In this document: one piece after another, positions 18,381 through 26,135 of the stretch
How positions within the stretch are numbered: position 1 is the first letter of the stretch
Layout: the number at the start of each line of letters is the position of its first letter
Made by a program: the position numbers and the translations under genes
Source: Chitinophagales bacterium
GTDB lineage: Bacteria; Bacteroidota; Bacteroidia; Chitinophagales; CAIOSU01
Direction: 5' to 3'
Assembly (NCBI GenBank): GCA_018401955.1
Contig: JAGYJT010000001.1
Coordinates: forward strand, 62,001 to 126,000
Length of the DNA: 64,000 nucleotides
Notes under the pieces: generated by a model
Databases searched by the model: none
What the model saw: the letters and a program-made list of their open reading frames with translations, nothing else
What the model was told of the DNA's origin: nothing

Positions 18381-18875
18381 ATGGCAGAAAGTTGGGAAAG
18401 CCGCAAGATGCGGTGGATGTTCAAGTTGTTTCCGGTGTATGTGGGTACGGGCGCGAGCATAACTTATATTGCTGGCGACTACAAAGAGCTGCGCGTGAAA
18501 ATACCGCTCAGCTGGCGCACGCGCAACTATGTGGGCACTATATATGGCGGTAGCATGTACGCTGCCATTGACCCCATGTATATGCTAATGCTGATGAAAA
18601 TATTGGGCAAAGACTTTGTGGTGTGGGATAAGGCCGCCAATATCAAATTCAAAAAGCCGGGCACACACACCCTATATGCCAACTTTATAATTACTGATGA
18701 CGAATTGGCAATTATAAAAAAAGAGGTGGCTGAAAAAGGCGAGGTAAACTATACCTTCAACCTTGATATTATCGACCAAGCAGGCATCGTACATGCGTCA
18801 GTAGAAAAGCTGATATACGTGGCTACCAAAGAATATTACAAAGAGAAGCTGGCACTGAGAAGCCAAGCGAAGTAA
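18381..18875 (+). CDS. DUF4442 hot-dog-fold (thioesterase-like) protein
   Basis: 164 residues, cytoplasmic. The sequence matches the DUF4442 family: an N-terminal helix, a WRTRNYVGTIYGGSMYAAIDP segment, a central helix rich in Met (YMLMLMKILGKDFVVWDK) and a strand pair 'NIKFKKPGTHTLYANF'. DUF4442 proteins share the fold of PaaI/YiiD thioesterases and are thought to act on acyl-CoA or acyl-ACP, but the reaction has not been shown for most. A promoter-like box lies four bases before the ATG. It converges on maf with a six-base gap. Confidence 0.85.
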   Translation: MAESWESRKMRWMFKLFPVYVGTGASITYIAGDYKELRVKIPLSWRTRNYVGTIYGGSMYAAIDPMYMLMLMKILGKDFVVWDKAANIKFKKPGTHTLYANFIITDDELAIIKKEVAEKGEVNYTFNLDIIDQAGIVHASVEKLIYVATKEYYKEKLALRSQAK

Positions 18876-18881
18876 TGGTAA

Positions 18882-19469
18882 TTATTCCTCAACAAAAACC
18901 TGCAACTCCCTGTATAAGCGGTTCATGGGTAAGCCCATTACGTTAAAATAATCACCATCCATGCCCGTAATACCTATCAAACCTATACCCTCTTGCACGG
19001 CATAGGCACCGGCCTTGTCCATCACCTCGAAATTATCAACGTACCATTCAATTTCATCATCGTTAAGCACATCAAAATACACCTTTGTGGTCTCGCTAAA
19101 GGTAAGGCTACGGTCGCCCTGCACTAAGCACACCCCAGTAATTACCTCGTGCATATTGCCCGATAATGCTTGCAGTATGCGCACGGCATCTGCACGGTCA
19201 GTTGGCTTACCGTATATCACATCATCAAGCAGTACAATAGTATCCGACGTTATTACAACCGCATCGTTAGGGGTTTCAATAGCTATGGCGCTGGCTTTTA
19301 GTTTGGCCAAATACTCCGGCACCAAGCGCACAGGTGTTTCAGGTGGATATACCTCTTCAACATCTTTGGTCAACACCTCAAACTGAAAGCCCGCCTGCTC
19401 CAAAATATATTTGCGGCGTGGCGATTTGGAGCCTAAAATCAGTTTTACTTCGGGTAATAATGTTGTCAT
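18882..19469 (-). CDS. maf: Maf-family nucleoside triphosphate pyrophosphatase
   Basis: 195 residues. The N-terminal LILGSKSPRRKYIL is the Maf signature (S-x-S-P-R-R). Further motifs are TSDTIVLLDD, YGKP and FDVLNDDEIEWYV, with a DKAGAYAVQ segment near 150. Maf proteins hydrolyse modified or canonical dTTP/UTP to monophosphate and pyrophosphate. The third gene of a minus-strand operon, it begins with a four-base overlap (ATG at 19469, stop of the UbiA gene at 19466-19468), so translation is probably coupled. Confidence 0.95.
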   Translation of the reverse strand: MTTLLPEVKLILGSKSPRRKYILEQAGFQFEVLTKDVEEVYPPETPVRLVPEYLAKLKASAIAIETPNDAVVITSDTIVLLDDVIYGKPTDRADAVRILQALSGNMHEVITGVCLVQGDRSLTFSETTKVYFDVLNDDEIEWYVDNFEVMDKAGAYAVQEGIGLIGITGMDGDYFNVMGLPMNRLYRELQVFVEE

Positions 19470-20401
19470 AATGGTATATTGTAAAGTATCATAGAACCTA
19501 CACCTGCGGCAGCTATTAGCTTCAGCAACATGCTCACTCGGGCATAAGCCTTATTGTTATCAGCCAAAAACAGCATCACCATTACCACCAGCAACGGTAA
19601 TTGGATAGCGGCGGCCAGGTATATAGGTAGGGTTAAATCTCCATCAGCTAAGTAAATTTGCTGACCAATGAGCACCACCCTTATCAAAACCAAACAGAGG
19701 ATAATGGCAATGAACTTGGTTTGGCGTTCGCCGATAAGCAAAGGCAAAGTACGGCTGCCAACGTGGTCATCGCCTTGCATATCTTGTATATCCTTTACTA
19801 CTTCCCTTATTAAATTGATGCTAAACGCCAAGACTGCATAAGCTATACTGCCAGTAGCTATTGACTTGAATAGGGCAGCATCCATTACATCAGCTGGGTT
19901 TAGCAAGGCCATTTCGTGTATGCCCGGCAACATAGGCACCAGCCCAACTACTAAAGACACCACTACATTACCAATAACCGGCCAATGCTTTAGTTTAGCA
20001 TTATAAAACCAAAGCAATATAGCCGGCAAAGTATAGAAAAAGCCCAAACGGTAAGCACCCAACCACACGGCCAGTGCATTGCCCAACACAACGCCCAGCA
20101 GGGTTAATATAAGGGCACCCTTCATTACTTGTTTACCAGCTAGCTTGGTGCCTACAACATTTACGTTGGGTTTGTTAATGCGGTCAGCCTCCACATCTTG
20201 TTGGTCGTTTAGCCAATAGCCCGCAGCAGCTACGAGCAAAGTGGCAACCACCATTAAAGCAAACTGCACCCAGCCGATGTGGGCATCTTGCCTATACAAG
20301 TCGTACACGGGTTGCACCACAAACAGCTTTGCCAGCACCATGGTAAACACCATGATAAGCAAATTGAGCGGGCGCGACATTTTAAAGTAGGATAACCACA
20401 T
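19466..20401 (-). CDS. UbiA-family prenyltransferase (geranylgeranylglycerol-phosphate type)
   Basis: 311 residues with about eight membrane segments. The first Asp-rich motif, YWLNDQQDVEADRINKP (residues about 64-80), fits UbiA enzymes. The second is at about 188-205 (LIREVVKDIQDMQGD). Bacteroidota members of this group are annotated as geranylgeranylglycerol-phosphate geranylgeranyltransferases because of similarity to the archaeal lipid enzyme; menaquinone-type prenyl transfer is the alternative. It sits between a LolE-like permease (five-base gap) and maf (overlap) in one operon, a neighbourhood that does not settle the substrate. Confidence 0.88.
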   Translation of the reverse strand: MWLSYFKMSRPLNLLIMVFTMVLAKLFVVQPVYDLYRQDAHIGWVQFALMVVATLLVAAAGYWLNDQQDVEADRINKPNVNVVGTKLAGKQVMKGALILTLLGVVLGNALAVWLGAYRLGFFYTLPAILLWFYNAKLKHWPVIGNVVVSLVVGLVPMLPGIHEMALLNPADVMDAALFKSIATGSIAYAVLAFSINLIREVVKDIQDMQGDDHVGSRTLPLLIGERQTKFIAIILCLVLIRVVLIGQQIYLADGDLTLPIYLAAAIQLPLLVVMVMLFLADNNKAYARVSMLLKLIAAAGVGSMILYNIPL

Positions 20402-20406
20402 AAAAC

Positions 20407-21717
20407 TTAACTAAAACGGATGGCTTTGATTGGTGAAATACGGCTTACCAATAGCGAAGGTATAAACAACAAAAGCTCGCAAAAAACAAACACCAGTAAG
20501 TTGATGACCAAAATAGTGGTATAGTTTAAGTCAACCGGGGCAGCGGTAACGTAATACGACTCTGGCGGCAAGGTAATAAAACCAAACTGCAACTGCGCCA
20601 AACAAAGCCCGATGCCCAGTATATTGCCAATAAGTATACCCAAGCCCATAATAATAGCACCGTTTACCAAAAACATACGACTAATAACCCCGTTGGTAGC
20701 TCCCAAGGCCTTTAATATCCCTATCATGTTGGTACGCTCCAGTATAAGTATAAGGATGCAAGTAGCCATATTTATAAGCGCCACCAGCCCCATAAGCCCC
20801 AGTATTACATATTTATTGATGTTTTGTAAGGCCAGCCAATCAAAAATATTGGGTTCAATTTCTTTAAGCGTTTGCGACATTAGGCCTGGGTAGGCACCCA
20901 ATACATTATAGTATATCTCTTCGTTGGTGGCATATAGCGGGTCAACGGTTTTGTAATCAAACAAGGGCTCGCCAAAGTAATACTCCCATTTTTCATTTAC
21001 GTATATCAATACATCATTGCTTTGCGCGTTGTTCACAAACACTTCCACAGCACCCACTTCGCCCGCAGTCCAACCGTTAAGGTTCTGTATGTGGGCAATA
21101 TCAACCAAGGCAAATTGTTCATCAAACTCTACCAAGCCCGTATTGTAAATACCAACTACCCTAAACTTACGCACCAGCGGCACCTTTTTTATAAAGTGCA
21201 CTTCTAGGTTATCATCTACCTTTAACCCAAGCCGCTTACTGGTAGTCTCTGATAAAAGCAACCCACGGCTGGCGGCGGTATCGCCCACGGTAATGGTATC
21301 ACCACTTACCAAATACTTTTTAAAGTAATCCCAATCATAATCGGCACCCACACCTTTAAGCACAATACCCTCTATAGCATCATTTGCTTTAATAATGCCT
21401 GGCTTATAGCCAGTTACTTGTATGTGCCTTACATTCTCAAGGTCGGCAATATCGGTAGCCTCCAGCATTTTAATATTAATGGGCTGTGCCTCCTCAAAAC
21501 GCTGGCCGTAGCCGTACTTACTAATAACTATGTGGCCCCAGTAGCCATATATTTTATTGCCCACCTCTTGCTGAAAACCGTTAACCATACTCACCGCCAC
21601 AATCATTACGGTAATGCTGAGCGCTACCGCAGCGGTAGCTATACCGATGATGAAGCGAGAAAAGGTACGCTTTTTGCTAAAGGCTAATCGCCGAGTTAAA
21701 AATTGTTCGAGGTTCAA
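20407..21717 (-). CDS. LolC/LolE-type ABC permease (FtsX/MacB family)
   Basis: 436 residues. One membrane helix near the N-terminus (about 20-50), a large periplasmic MacB-PCD-like domain (about 55-285) and three helices in the C-terminal FtsX domain (about 305-430), with ILEERTNMIGILKALGAT as the coupling region. The start NLEQFLTRRLAFSKKR is typical of lipoprotein-releasing permeases. The only usable start is TTG (21717), which places the gene start next to the divergent namZ promoter region. LolCDE moves lipoproteins from the inner membrane to LolA. No LolD ATPase is adjacent. First gene of the operon with the UbiA and maf genes. Confidence 0.88.
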   Translation of the reverse strand: MNLEQFLTRRLAFSKKRTFSRFIIGIATAAVALSITVMIVAVSMVNGFQQEVGNKIYGYWGHIVISKYGYGQRFEEAQPINIKMLEATDIADLENVRHIQVTGYKPGIIKANDAIEGIVLKGVGADYDWDYFKKYLVSGDTITVGDTAASRGLLLSETTSKRLGLKVDDNLEVHFIKKVPLVRKFRVVGIYNTGLVEFDEQFALVDIAHIQNLNGWTAGEVGAVEVFVNNAQSNDVLIYVNEKWEYYFGEPLFDYKTVDPLYATNEEIYYNVLGAYPGLMSQTLKEIEPNIFDWLALQNINKYVILGLMGLVALINMATCILILILERTNMIGILKALGATNGVISRMFLVNGAIIMGLGILIGNILGIGLCLAQLQFGFITLPPESYYVTAAPVDLNYTTILVINLLVFVFCELLLFIPSLLVSRISPIKAIRFS

Positions 21718-21783
21718 ATCCGCAAATGGTTGGGGCAGTTAAAAAGGATTTGGCTAATTTCGTCATTAATAATGTCCAAAAAT

Positions 21784-22977
21784 ATGAAAATTGTAACCGC
21801 CATTACAGCTTTATTACTGTTTGTACTTACCTGTTTTGCGCAAAGTGGCAAACCACTGTTGGTAGGCGCCGAAAGAATGGCCGATTATCTGCCCACATTA
21901 GCAGGTAAAAACGTGGGGCTAGTAGTAAACCACACCAGTATTGTAGGCCCCAACCAAACCCATTTGGTAGATACACTTTTAGCCCAAAAAATAACCGTAA
22001 CCAAGGTATTTGCGCCAGAGCATGGTTTCCGTGGGCTGGCCGATGCCGGGCAAGAAATAAAAACCGAAACCGACCCGAAAACAGGTTTGCCTGTAATATC
22101 GCTATATGGCAACACCAAAAAACCTACCCCTGAGCACTTGAAGGGTTTGGATGTGGTGATTTTTGATATTCAGGATGTGGGCACCCGTTTTTATACCTAC
22201 ATTAGTACCATGCACTATGTAATGGAAGCTTGCGCTGAGGCGGGCATTCCAGTTATTATTCTTGACCGCCCCAACCCCAATGGCTTTTATGTAGATGGCC
22301 CCATAATGGAAGACAAATACAAAAGCTTTGTGGGTATGCACCCCATACCTGTGGTGCATGGCCTTACCGTTGGCGAGCTAGCGCAAATGATTAACGGCCA
22401 GCATTGGCTTGCTAATGGCATACAATGCAAAATAACTGTAGTACCATGCTTTGGCTATACGCACCAAACCATGTACCAGCTGCCCGTAAAGCCTTCGCCC
22501 AACTTACCAAATATGGAGGCTATTTACCTGTACCCCTCGTTGTGTTTTTTTGAAGGCACCATAATGAGCGTAGGGCGTGGCACCGATATGCCTTTCCAAA
22601 TTTATGGGCACCCAGACTTTGCCATAGGCGGTTATGAGTTTACACCCAAGCGTATGCCTGGCGCTAAAAACCCACTGTATAACGGCAAGCAGTGCCTCGG
22701 TTTTGAGCTGCAAGAGTTTGGGCAAGATTATTTTGAGCGTACCTGCAAACTTGATTTTCAATGGTTGATACAATCCTATAAGTACTTTGAGAGCATTGGT
22801 AAAGGCGCTGATTTTTTTAACTCATTCTTTGAGAAATTGGCGGGTACTCCCAAGCTTCGCGAAATGATAATTAACGACTATAGTTCTGAAGAAGCAGGCG
22901 CACAATGGCAAGCCGACCTAGATAAGTACCTCACCATGCGCCAGCAATACTTGCTTTACCCTGATTTTACAAAATAA
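21784..22977 (+). CDS. namZ: DUF1343 exo-beta-N-acetylmuramidase, NamZ-like
   Basis: 397 residues from ATG 21784 (MKIVTAITALL, a signal peptide ending CFAQ); an ATG at 21772 would add four residues. Conserved family stretches include FAPEHGFRG, a DP-x-TGLP-x-x-SLYG segment, FDIQDVGTRFYTY, LDRPNPNG and 'FEGTIMSVGRGTDMPFQ'. Bacillus NamZ removes N-acetylmuramic acid from the non-reducing end of cell-wall sugars. Export suggests a periplasmic role in muropeptide recovery. A 7/8 match to the -7 box (TAATTTCG, 21755-21762) precedes it and overlaps the leader of the divergent LolE-like gene. The stop is five bases from fmt. Confidence 0.9.
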   Translation: MKIVTAITALLLFVLTCFAQSGKPLLVGAERMADYLPTLAGKNVGLVVNHTSIVGPNQTHLVDTLLAQKITVTKVFAPEHGFRGLADAGQEIKTETDPKTGLPVISLYGNTKKPTPEHLKGLDVVIFDIQDVGTRFYTYISTMHYVMEACAEAGIPVIILDRPNPNGFYVDGPIMEDKYKSFVGMHPIPVVHGLTVGELAQMINGQHWLANGIQCKITVVPCFGYTHQTMYQLPVKPSPNLPNMEAIYLYPSLCFFEGTIMSVGRGTDMPFQIYGHPDFAIGGYEFTPKRMPGAKNPLYNGKQCLGFELQEFGQDYFERTCKLDFQWLIQSYKYFESIGKGADFFNSFFEKLAGTPKLREMIINDYSSEEAGAQWQADLDKYLTMRQQYLLYPDFTK

Positions 22978-22982
22978 CCCCT

Positions 22983-23891
22983 ATGCGCATCGTTTTTATG
23001 GGCACACCAGATTTTGCGGTGGCCTCTTTGGATATATTAGTACAACACGGCTATAACATAGTGGGCGTAATTACCGCGCCCGATAAACCCGCTGGCCGTG
23101 GCAAACAGATACAGCAAAGTGCCGTAAAAAAATATGCCGAAGCCCATAACCTACAGGTATTGCAGCCCGAAAAACTCAAAGCACCTGAGTTTCTTGCGGA
23201 ACTAGCAGCCTTAAAGGCCGACCTGCAAATTGTGGTGGCTTTTCGTATGCTGCCAGAGGTGGTTTGGAATATGCCGCCCATGGGCACTTTTAACCTGCAT
23301 GGCTCGCTGTTGCCGGCATACCGTGGTGCAGCGCCTATCAATTGGGCGGTAATGAACGGCGAAACCCAAACAGGCGTAACCACCTTCTTTTTGCAACATG
23401 AAATTGATACGGGTAGCATTATCCACCAAGCCACTATGCCCATTGGCCCTGATGAAACCACAGGCGAAGTGCACGACCGTATGATGGCATTGGGTGCCCA
23501 AACCGTGCTGCAAACCGTGAAAGAAATTGAGGCAGGCACCGTAAAAGCCACACCGCAAGACATGACTGGCGAATACCCGCACGCACCCAAAATTTTCAGA
23601 GAGGATTGTAAAATTGATTGGAGCCAACCGCTGGATAAGGTATACAACCACATCCGTGGCCTTAGCCCCTACCCTGCCGCTTGGACGGAGTTGGATGGCA
23701 AAACCCTGAAAATATATAGTGCCAAAAAAGAAGCAGCTAACCACAACCACCCCAGCGGAACCATTGATACCGATGGTAAAACATACTTCCGGTTTACCGT
23801 AAATGGTGGCTACATCCATGCCGAAGAACTGCAACTGGAAGGTAAAAAACGATTGGGTGTCAAGGAGTTTTTGTTGGGATGGCGGACTTAA
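22983..23891 (+). CDS. fmt: Methionyl-tRNA formyltransferase
   Basis: 302 residues. The N-terminal formyltransferase fold starts IVFMGTPDFAV. The tetrahydrofolate-site region has FNLHGSLLPAYRGAAPINWA and QHEIDTGSI. The C-terminal tRNA-binding domain (about 205-302) includes RGLSPYPAAW. It formylates Met-tRNAi for translation initiation. The gene follows namZ with only five bases between, so the two are probably cotranscribed, unlike the def-fmt pair of many bacteria. Confidence 0.97.
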   Translation: MRIVFMGTPDFAVASLDILVQHGYNIVGVITAPDKPAGRGKQIQQSAVKKYAEAHNLQVLQPEKLKAPEFLAELAALKADLQIVVAFRMLPEVVWNMPPMGTFNLHGSLLPAYRGAAPINWAVMNGETQTGVTTFFLQHEIDTGSIIHQATMPIGPDETTGEVHDRMMALGAQTVLQTVKEIEAGTVKATPQDMTGEYPHAPKIFREDCKIDWSQPLDKVYNHIRGLSPYPAAWTELDGKTLKIYSAKKEAANHNHPSGTIDTDGKTYFRFTVNGGYIHAEELQLEGKKRLGVKEFLLGWRT

Positions 23892-23931
23892 GTTGGTTGA
23901 CTGGTGTATTGGTTGATTGGTTATTAGTAGT
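23892..23931 (+). repeat. TTGGTTRATTGGTTA word repeat directly after the fmt stop codon
   Basis: The stretch after the fmt stop is built of GGTTGA, TTGGT and TATTGGT words and reads outward from fmt. A matching inverted stretch (24171-24213) lies next to the stop of the converging corA, so the two could pair as a long stem around about 240 bases. Confidence 0.6.
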
Positions 23932-24170
23932 AAATAATAAATCTCTTTGGGGGGGGTAAAATAAAGCCCATCTAAATCTAACTGGCTAAACTTCTTCCAA
24001 AGGCTTTTTTTGCATACAAGTGCTAAACCTGCCTCATGTAGGAATTTGAAAATGGTGGCGAAGTACCAATTCTTGACTCTCTGTCAAACACTCGTTCCAA
24101 TGTGCAATATCAGACTGTAAAAGATGTGTGCATAGTCAAGCGTCTAAAGGAGAGCCTTTAAAAGTTTATT
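23932..24170. other. Non-coding spacer between inverted word repeats
   Basis: 239 bases between the converging fmt and corA genes. It contains a GGGGGGGG run (23951-23958) and a small hairpin AAAGGagagCCTTT near 24147-24160. No open frame is convincing and no canonical terminator is visible for either gene. Confidence 0.5.
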
Positions 24171-24213
24171 ACCAATTACTAATAACCGATTAACCAATCA
24201 ACCAATAACCAAA
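24171..24213 (-). repeat. TTGGTTRATTGGTTA word repeat abutting the corA stop codon
   Basis: On the minus strand the sequence reads TTGGTTATTGGTTGATTGGTTAATCGG and so on, outward from corA. It is the inverted partner of 23892-23931. Confidence 0.6.
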
Positions 24214-25167
24214 TCAGAACCATTTTTTACGGCGGAAAAACATTACCAAGAACAACGAGAACAGCAGTGAGACAGCGATGGTAATTATGTAAGAGTTGGG
24301 ATGATGTTGAAAAGGCAACTCCACGTTCATACCATAAAAGCTGGCCACCAAGGTAGGCACCATCAACACAATGGTAATAGAGGTAAGCCGCTGCATCACC
24401 GTATTAAGGTTATTGGATATAATGCTCGCGAAAGCGTCCATGGTGCTGTTCAAAATGTTGGTATATACGTTCGCCATCTCCAATGCCTGGCTGTTGTCAA
24501 CTATAATATCCTCGAGGTAATCCGAGAGGTCCTCATCGTTTTTGATCTTCAAAAAATCGGTTCTGCCCAGCTTGGCCATGGTAAGCTCGTTACCACGCAA
24601 GGTATTCACAAAATACACCAGTGCTTTTTGCAGGTTCATAAACTGCGTAAGCTCCGTATTTCGCGATGAGTTGTAAAGCTCATCCTCAATTAGATTACGA
24701 CGGTTATTTATCTGGCGCAGGTAGTGAAGGAAGTAAAACACGTTCCTATCAAACAACTGCAACACAAACTTTCGGGTATCAGCAGGGTCAAAGCGCTTTA
24801 CCCGTTGGTTGATGAAACTATCAATTACCGGATTGGGGTGTTGGCTCAGCGTCAATATCATATCGGGCAATATGATAATACCAATTGGTAAGGTAACGTA
24901 CACCGATCTGTCATCGTCTACTATCTCCCCTTCATTGTCTACCGGGGTATTCAGTACAATGAGCTTTACGTCATCTTCGTGCTCGTAGCGCGACCGTTCG
25001 TTTATGTCTAAAGAGTCAATAAGGAAATCAAGCGGAATATTGTAGGTATTACTAATATCCTCAAGATTATCATGGTTAAAGGGAGGGTAAATATTTATCC
25101 AGCAGCCCGGTTCGGCCTGTTCGATGCGTACTAATTCATCGCCAGATTTTTTGAAAATATCTACCAC
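24214..25167 (-). CDS. corA: CorA-family magnesium/cobalt transporter
   Basis: 317 residues. A long cytoplasmic N-terminal domain (about 1-255) is followed by two C-terminal membrane helices separated by the signature Tyr-Gly-Met-Asn at 278-281 (FYGMNVELPF) and a basic end (RRKKWF). The protein forms a pentameric Mg2+ channel in the inner membrane. The start is GTG (25167). An exact -7 box lies at 25211-25218. Confidence 0.95.
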   Translation of the reverse strand: MVDIFKKSGDELVRIEQAEPGCWINIYPPFNHDNLEDISNTYNIPLDFLIDSLDINERSRYEHEDDVKLIVLNTPVDNEGEIVDDDRSVYVTLPIGIIILPDMILTLSQHPNPVIDSFINQRVKRFDPADTRKFVLQLFDRNVFYFLHYLRQINNRRNLIEDELYNSSRNTELTQFMNLQKALVYFVNTLRGNELTMAKLGRTDFLKIKNDEDLSDYLEDIIVDNSQALEMANVYTNILNSTMDAFASIISNNLNTVMQRLTSITIVLMVPTLVASFYGMNVELPFQHHPNSYIITIAVSLLFSLFLVMFFRRKKWF

Positions 25168-25210
25168 TACTGTCCATGGGGGTTAAGATGGTTATTACCT
25201 CTTTACCATA

Positions 25211-25218
25211 CAAAGGTA
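25211..25218 (-). promoter_or_regulatory. Bacteroidota -7 box (TACCTTTG) for corA
   Basis: The plus strand reads CAAAGGTA, an exact reverse-complement match to TAnnTTTG, 44 bases before the GTG start of corA. Confidence 0.5.
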
Positions 25219-25288
25219 CAAATCCAATTGCTAGAAACCTATTGTGGCGCTACTTTCAAATTAGGCATACCTTACAAGTAAGGGTGTG

Positions 25289-25990
25289 TTACTTGGTGCC
25301 TTTGCTCAATGCCTCTAGGTTATTCTTGGCCAAGCTAAACTCAGGAGCAATTTTAAGCGCCTCTTCAAAGTTTTGCTTAGCAATAGCGGTATTGTTTACT
25401 TCCATGGCTATTGCGCCCTTAATGTTAAAGGCTGCCGCCTTTATAGCTATTTCTTGTGCGCTGCCATCGGCATTGGTTATGCTCACCTTATTCATATTGC
25501 TAGGTGCCTTTAGCAGCTTCTCAATGGTAACGCCACACTCGGTATAGTTTTTCATGTTAAACTCGGTGGTAGCAACATTATATAGGTAAACTAGATTGTC
25601 GGTGCGGCTAAACAGCTCTTTGTAGTGCACCAGGGCATCACCGTTCATGCCAAGTGCTATCAAACTGTTGGCCACTATTTCGCGCACGGTAACGTTTTGG
25701 GGCGCAGCCTCTAATATTGCATTACCCACGTTTACGGTTGCAACCAAGTTACCCGATACATAATAGAGGCTCACCAACGAGTCCATATAATGGTAGTCGC
25801 TCGAAGAGTTGGCCAATATAGTGTGCGCCGCTACAATAGCCGTATTAAGGTCGCCAAACTCTACGGCCTTGGCATAAATGGTTTTGTTAGCGCTTACCAA
25901 GGTGCTGCTGGTAACATTCTTTTGGGCAACGCAACTGGTTACTGATAAACCCAATAAAGCGAAGGTAAATGTTAGTATAAGATTTTTCAT
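25289..25990 (-). CDS. TPR-repeat lipoprotein of unknown function
   Basis: 233 residues. Signal sequence with a Ser-Cys lipobox (LSVTSC, Cys20). Tetratricopeptide-like helix pairs run from about 40 to the end: GDLNTAIVAAHTIL, GDALVHYKELF, a YTECGVTIEKLL repeat and AKQNFEEALKIAPEFSLAKNNLEAL as the clearest TPR. It is probably a periplasmic or outer-membrane scaffold. No partner is indicated by the neighbours: corA is downstream on the same strand but 121 bases away with its own promoter. Confidence 0.8.
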   Translation of the reverse strand: MKNLILTFTFALLGLSVTSCVAQKNVTSSTLVSANKTIYAKAVEFGDLNTAIVAAHTILANSSSDYHYMDSLVSLYYVSGNLVATVNVGNAILEAAPQNVTVREIVANSLIALGMNGDALVHYKELFSRTDNLVYLYNVATTEFNMKNYTECGVTIEKLLKAPSNMNKVSITNADGSAQEIAIKAAAFNIKGAIAMEVNNTAIAKQNFEEALKIAPEFSLAKNNLEALSKGTK

Positions 25991-26075
25991 GTGTGAGATT
26001 GTTGCAGTTTGAAGTTATAGGTAAGCATTCACAAACAATATGCCACTTAATTGTTTATCGGTAATAACCATGTAA

Positions 26076-26109
26076 AAATAAAAAGGTTGGAGCAAACGCT
26101 CCAACCTTT
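26076..26109 (-). terminator. Rho-independent terminator after the large T9SS protein
   Basis: The stem AAAGGTTGGAGC / GCTCCAACCTTT with a short loop (26081-26109) is followed on the minus strand by TTTTTATTTTTAC. It lies 27 bases past the stop at 26136. Confidence 0.85.
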
Positions 26110-26135
26110 CCTATACTTTAATCAACCGACAATGA

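Noticed and set aside
21700-21730. GGTTCAAATCC resembles the T-arm of a tRNA
   Set aside because: It is part of the first codons of the LolE-like gene. No acceptor, D or anticodon arms surround it, and no CCA or 3' end fits.
23051-23834. 200-codon-class antisense frames within fmt
   Set aside because: They are shadows of the fmt codons with no conserved domains.
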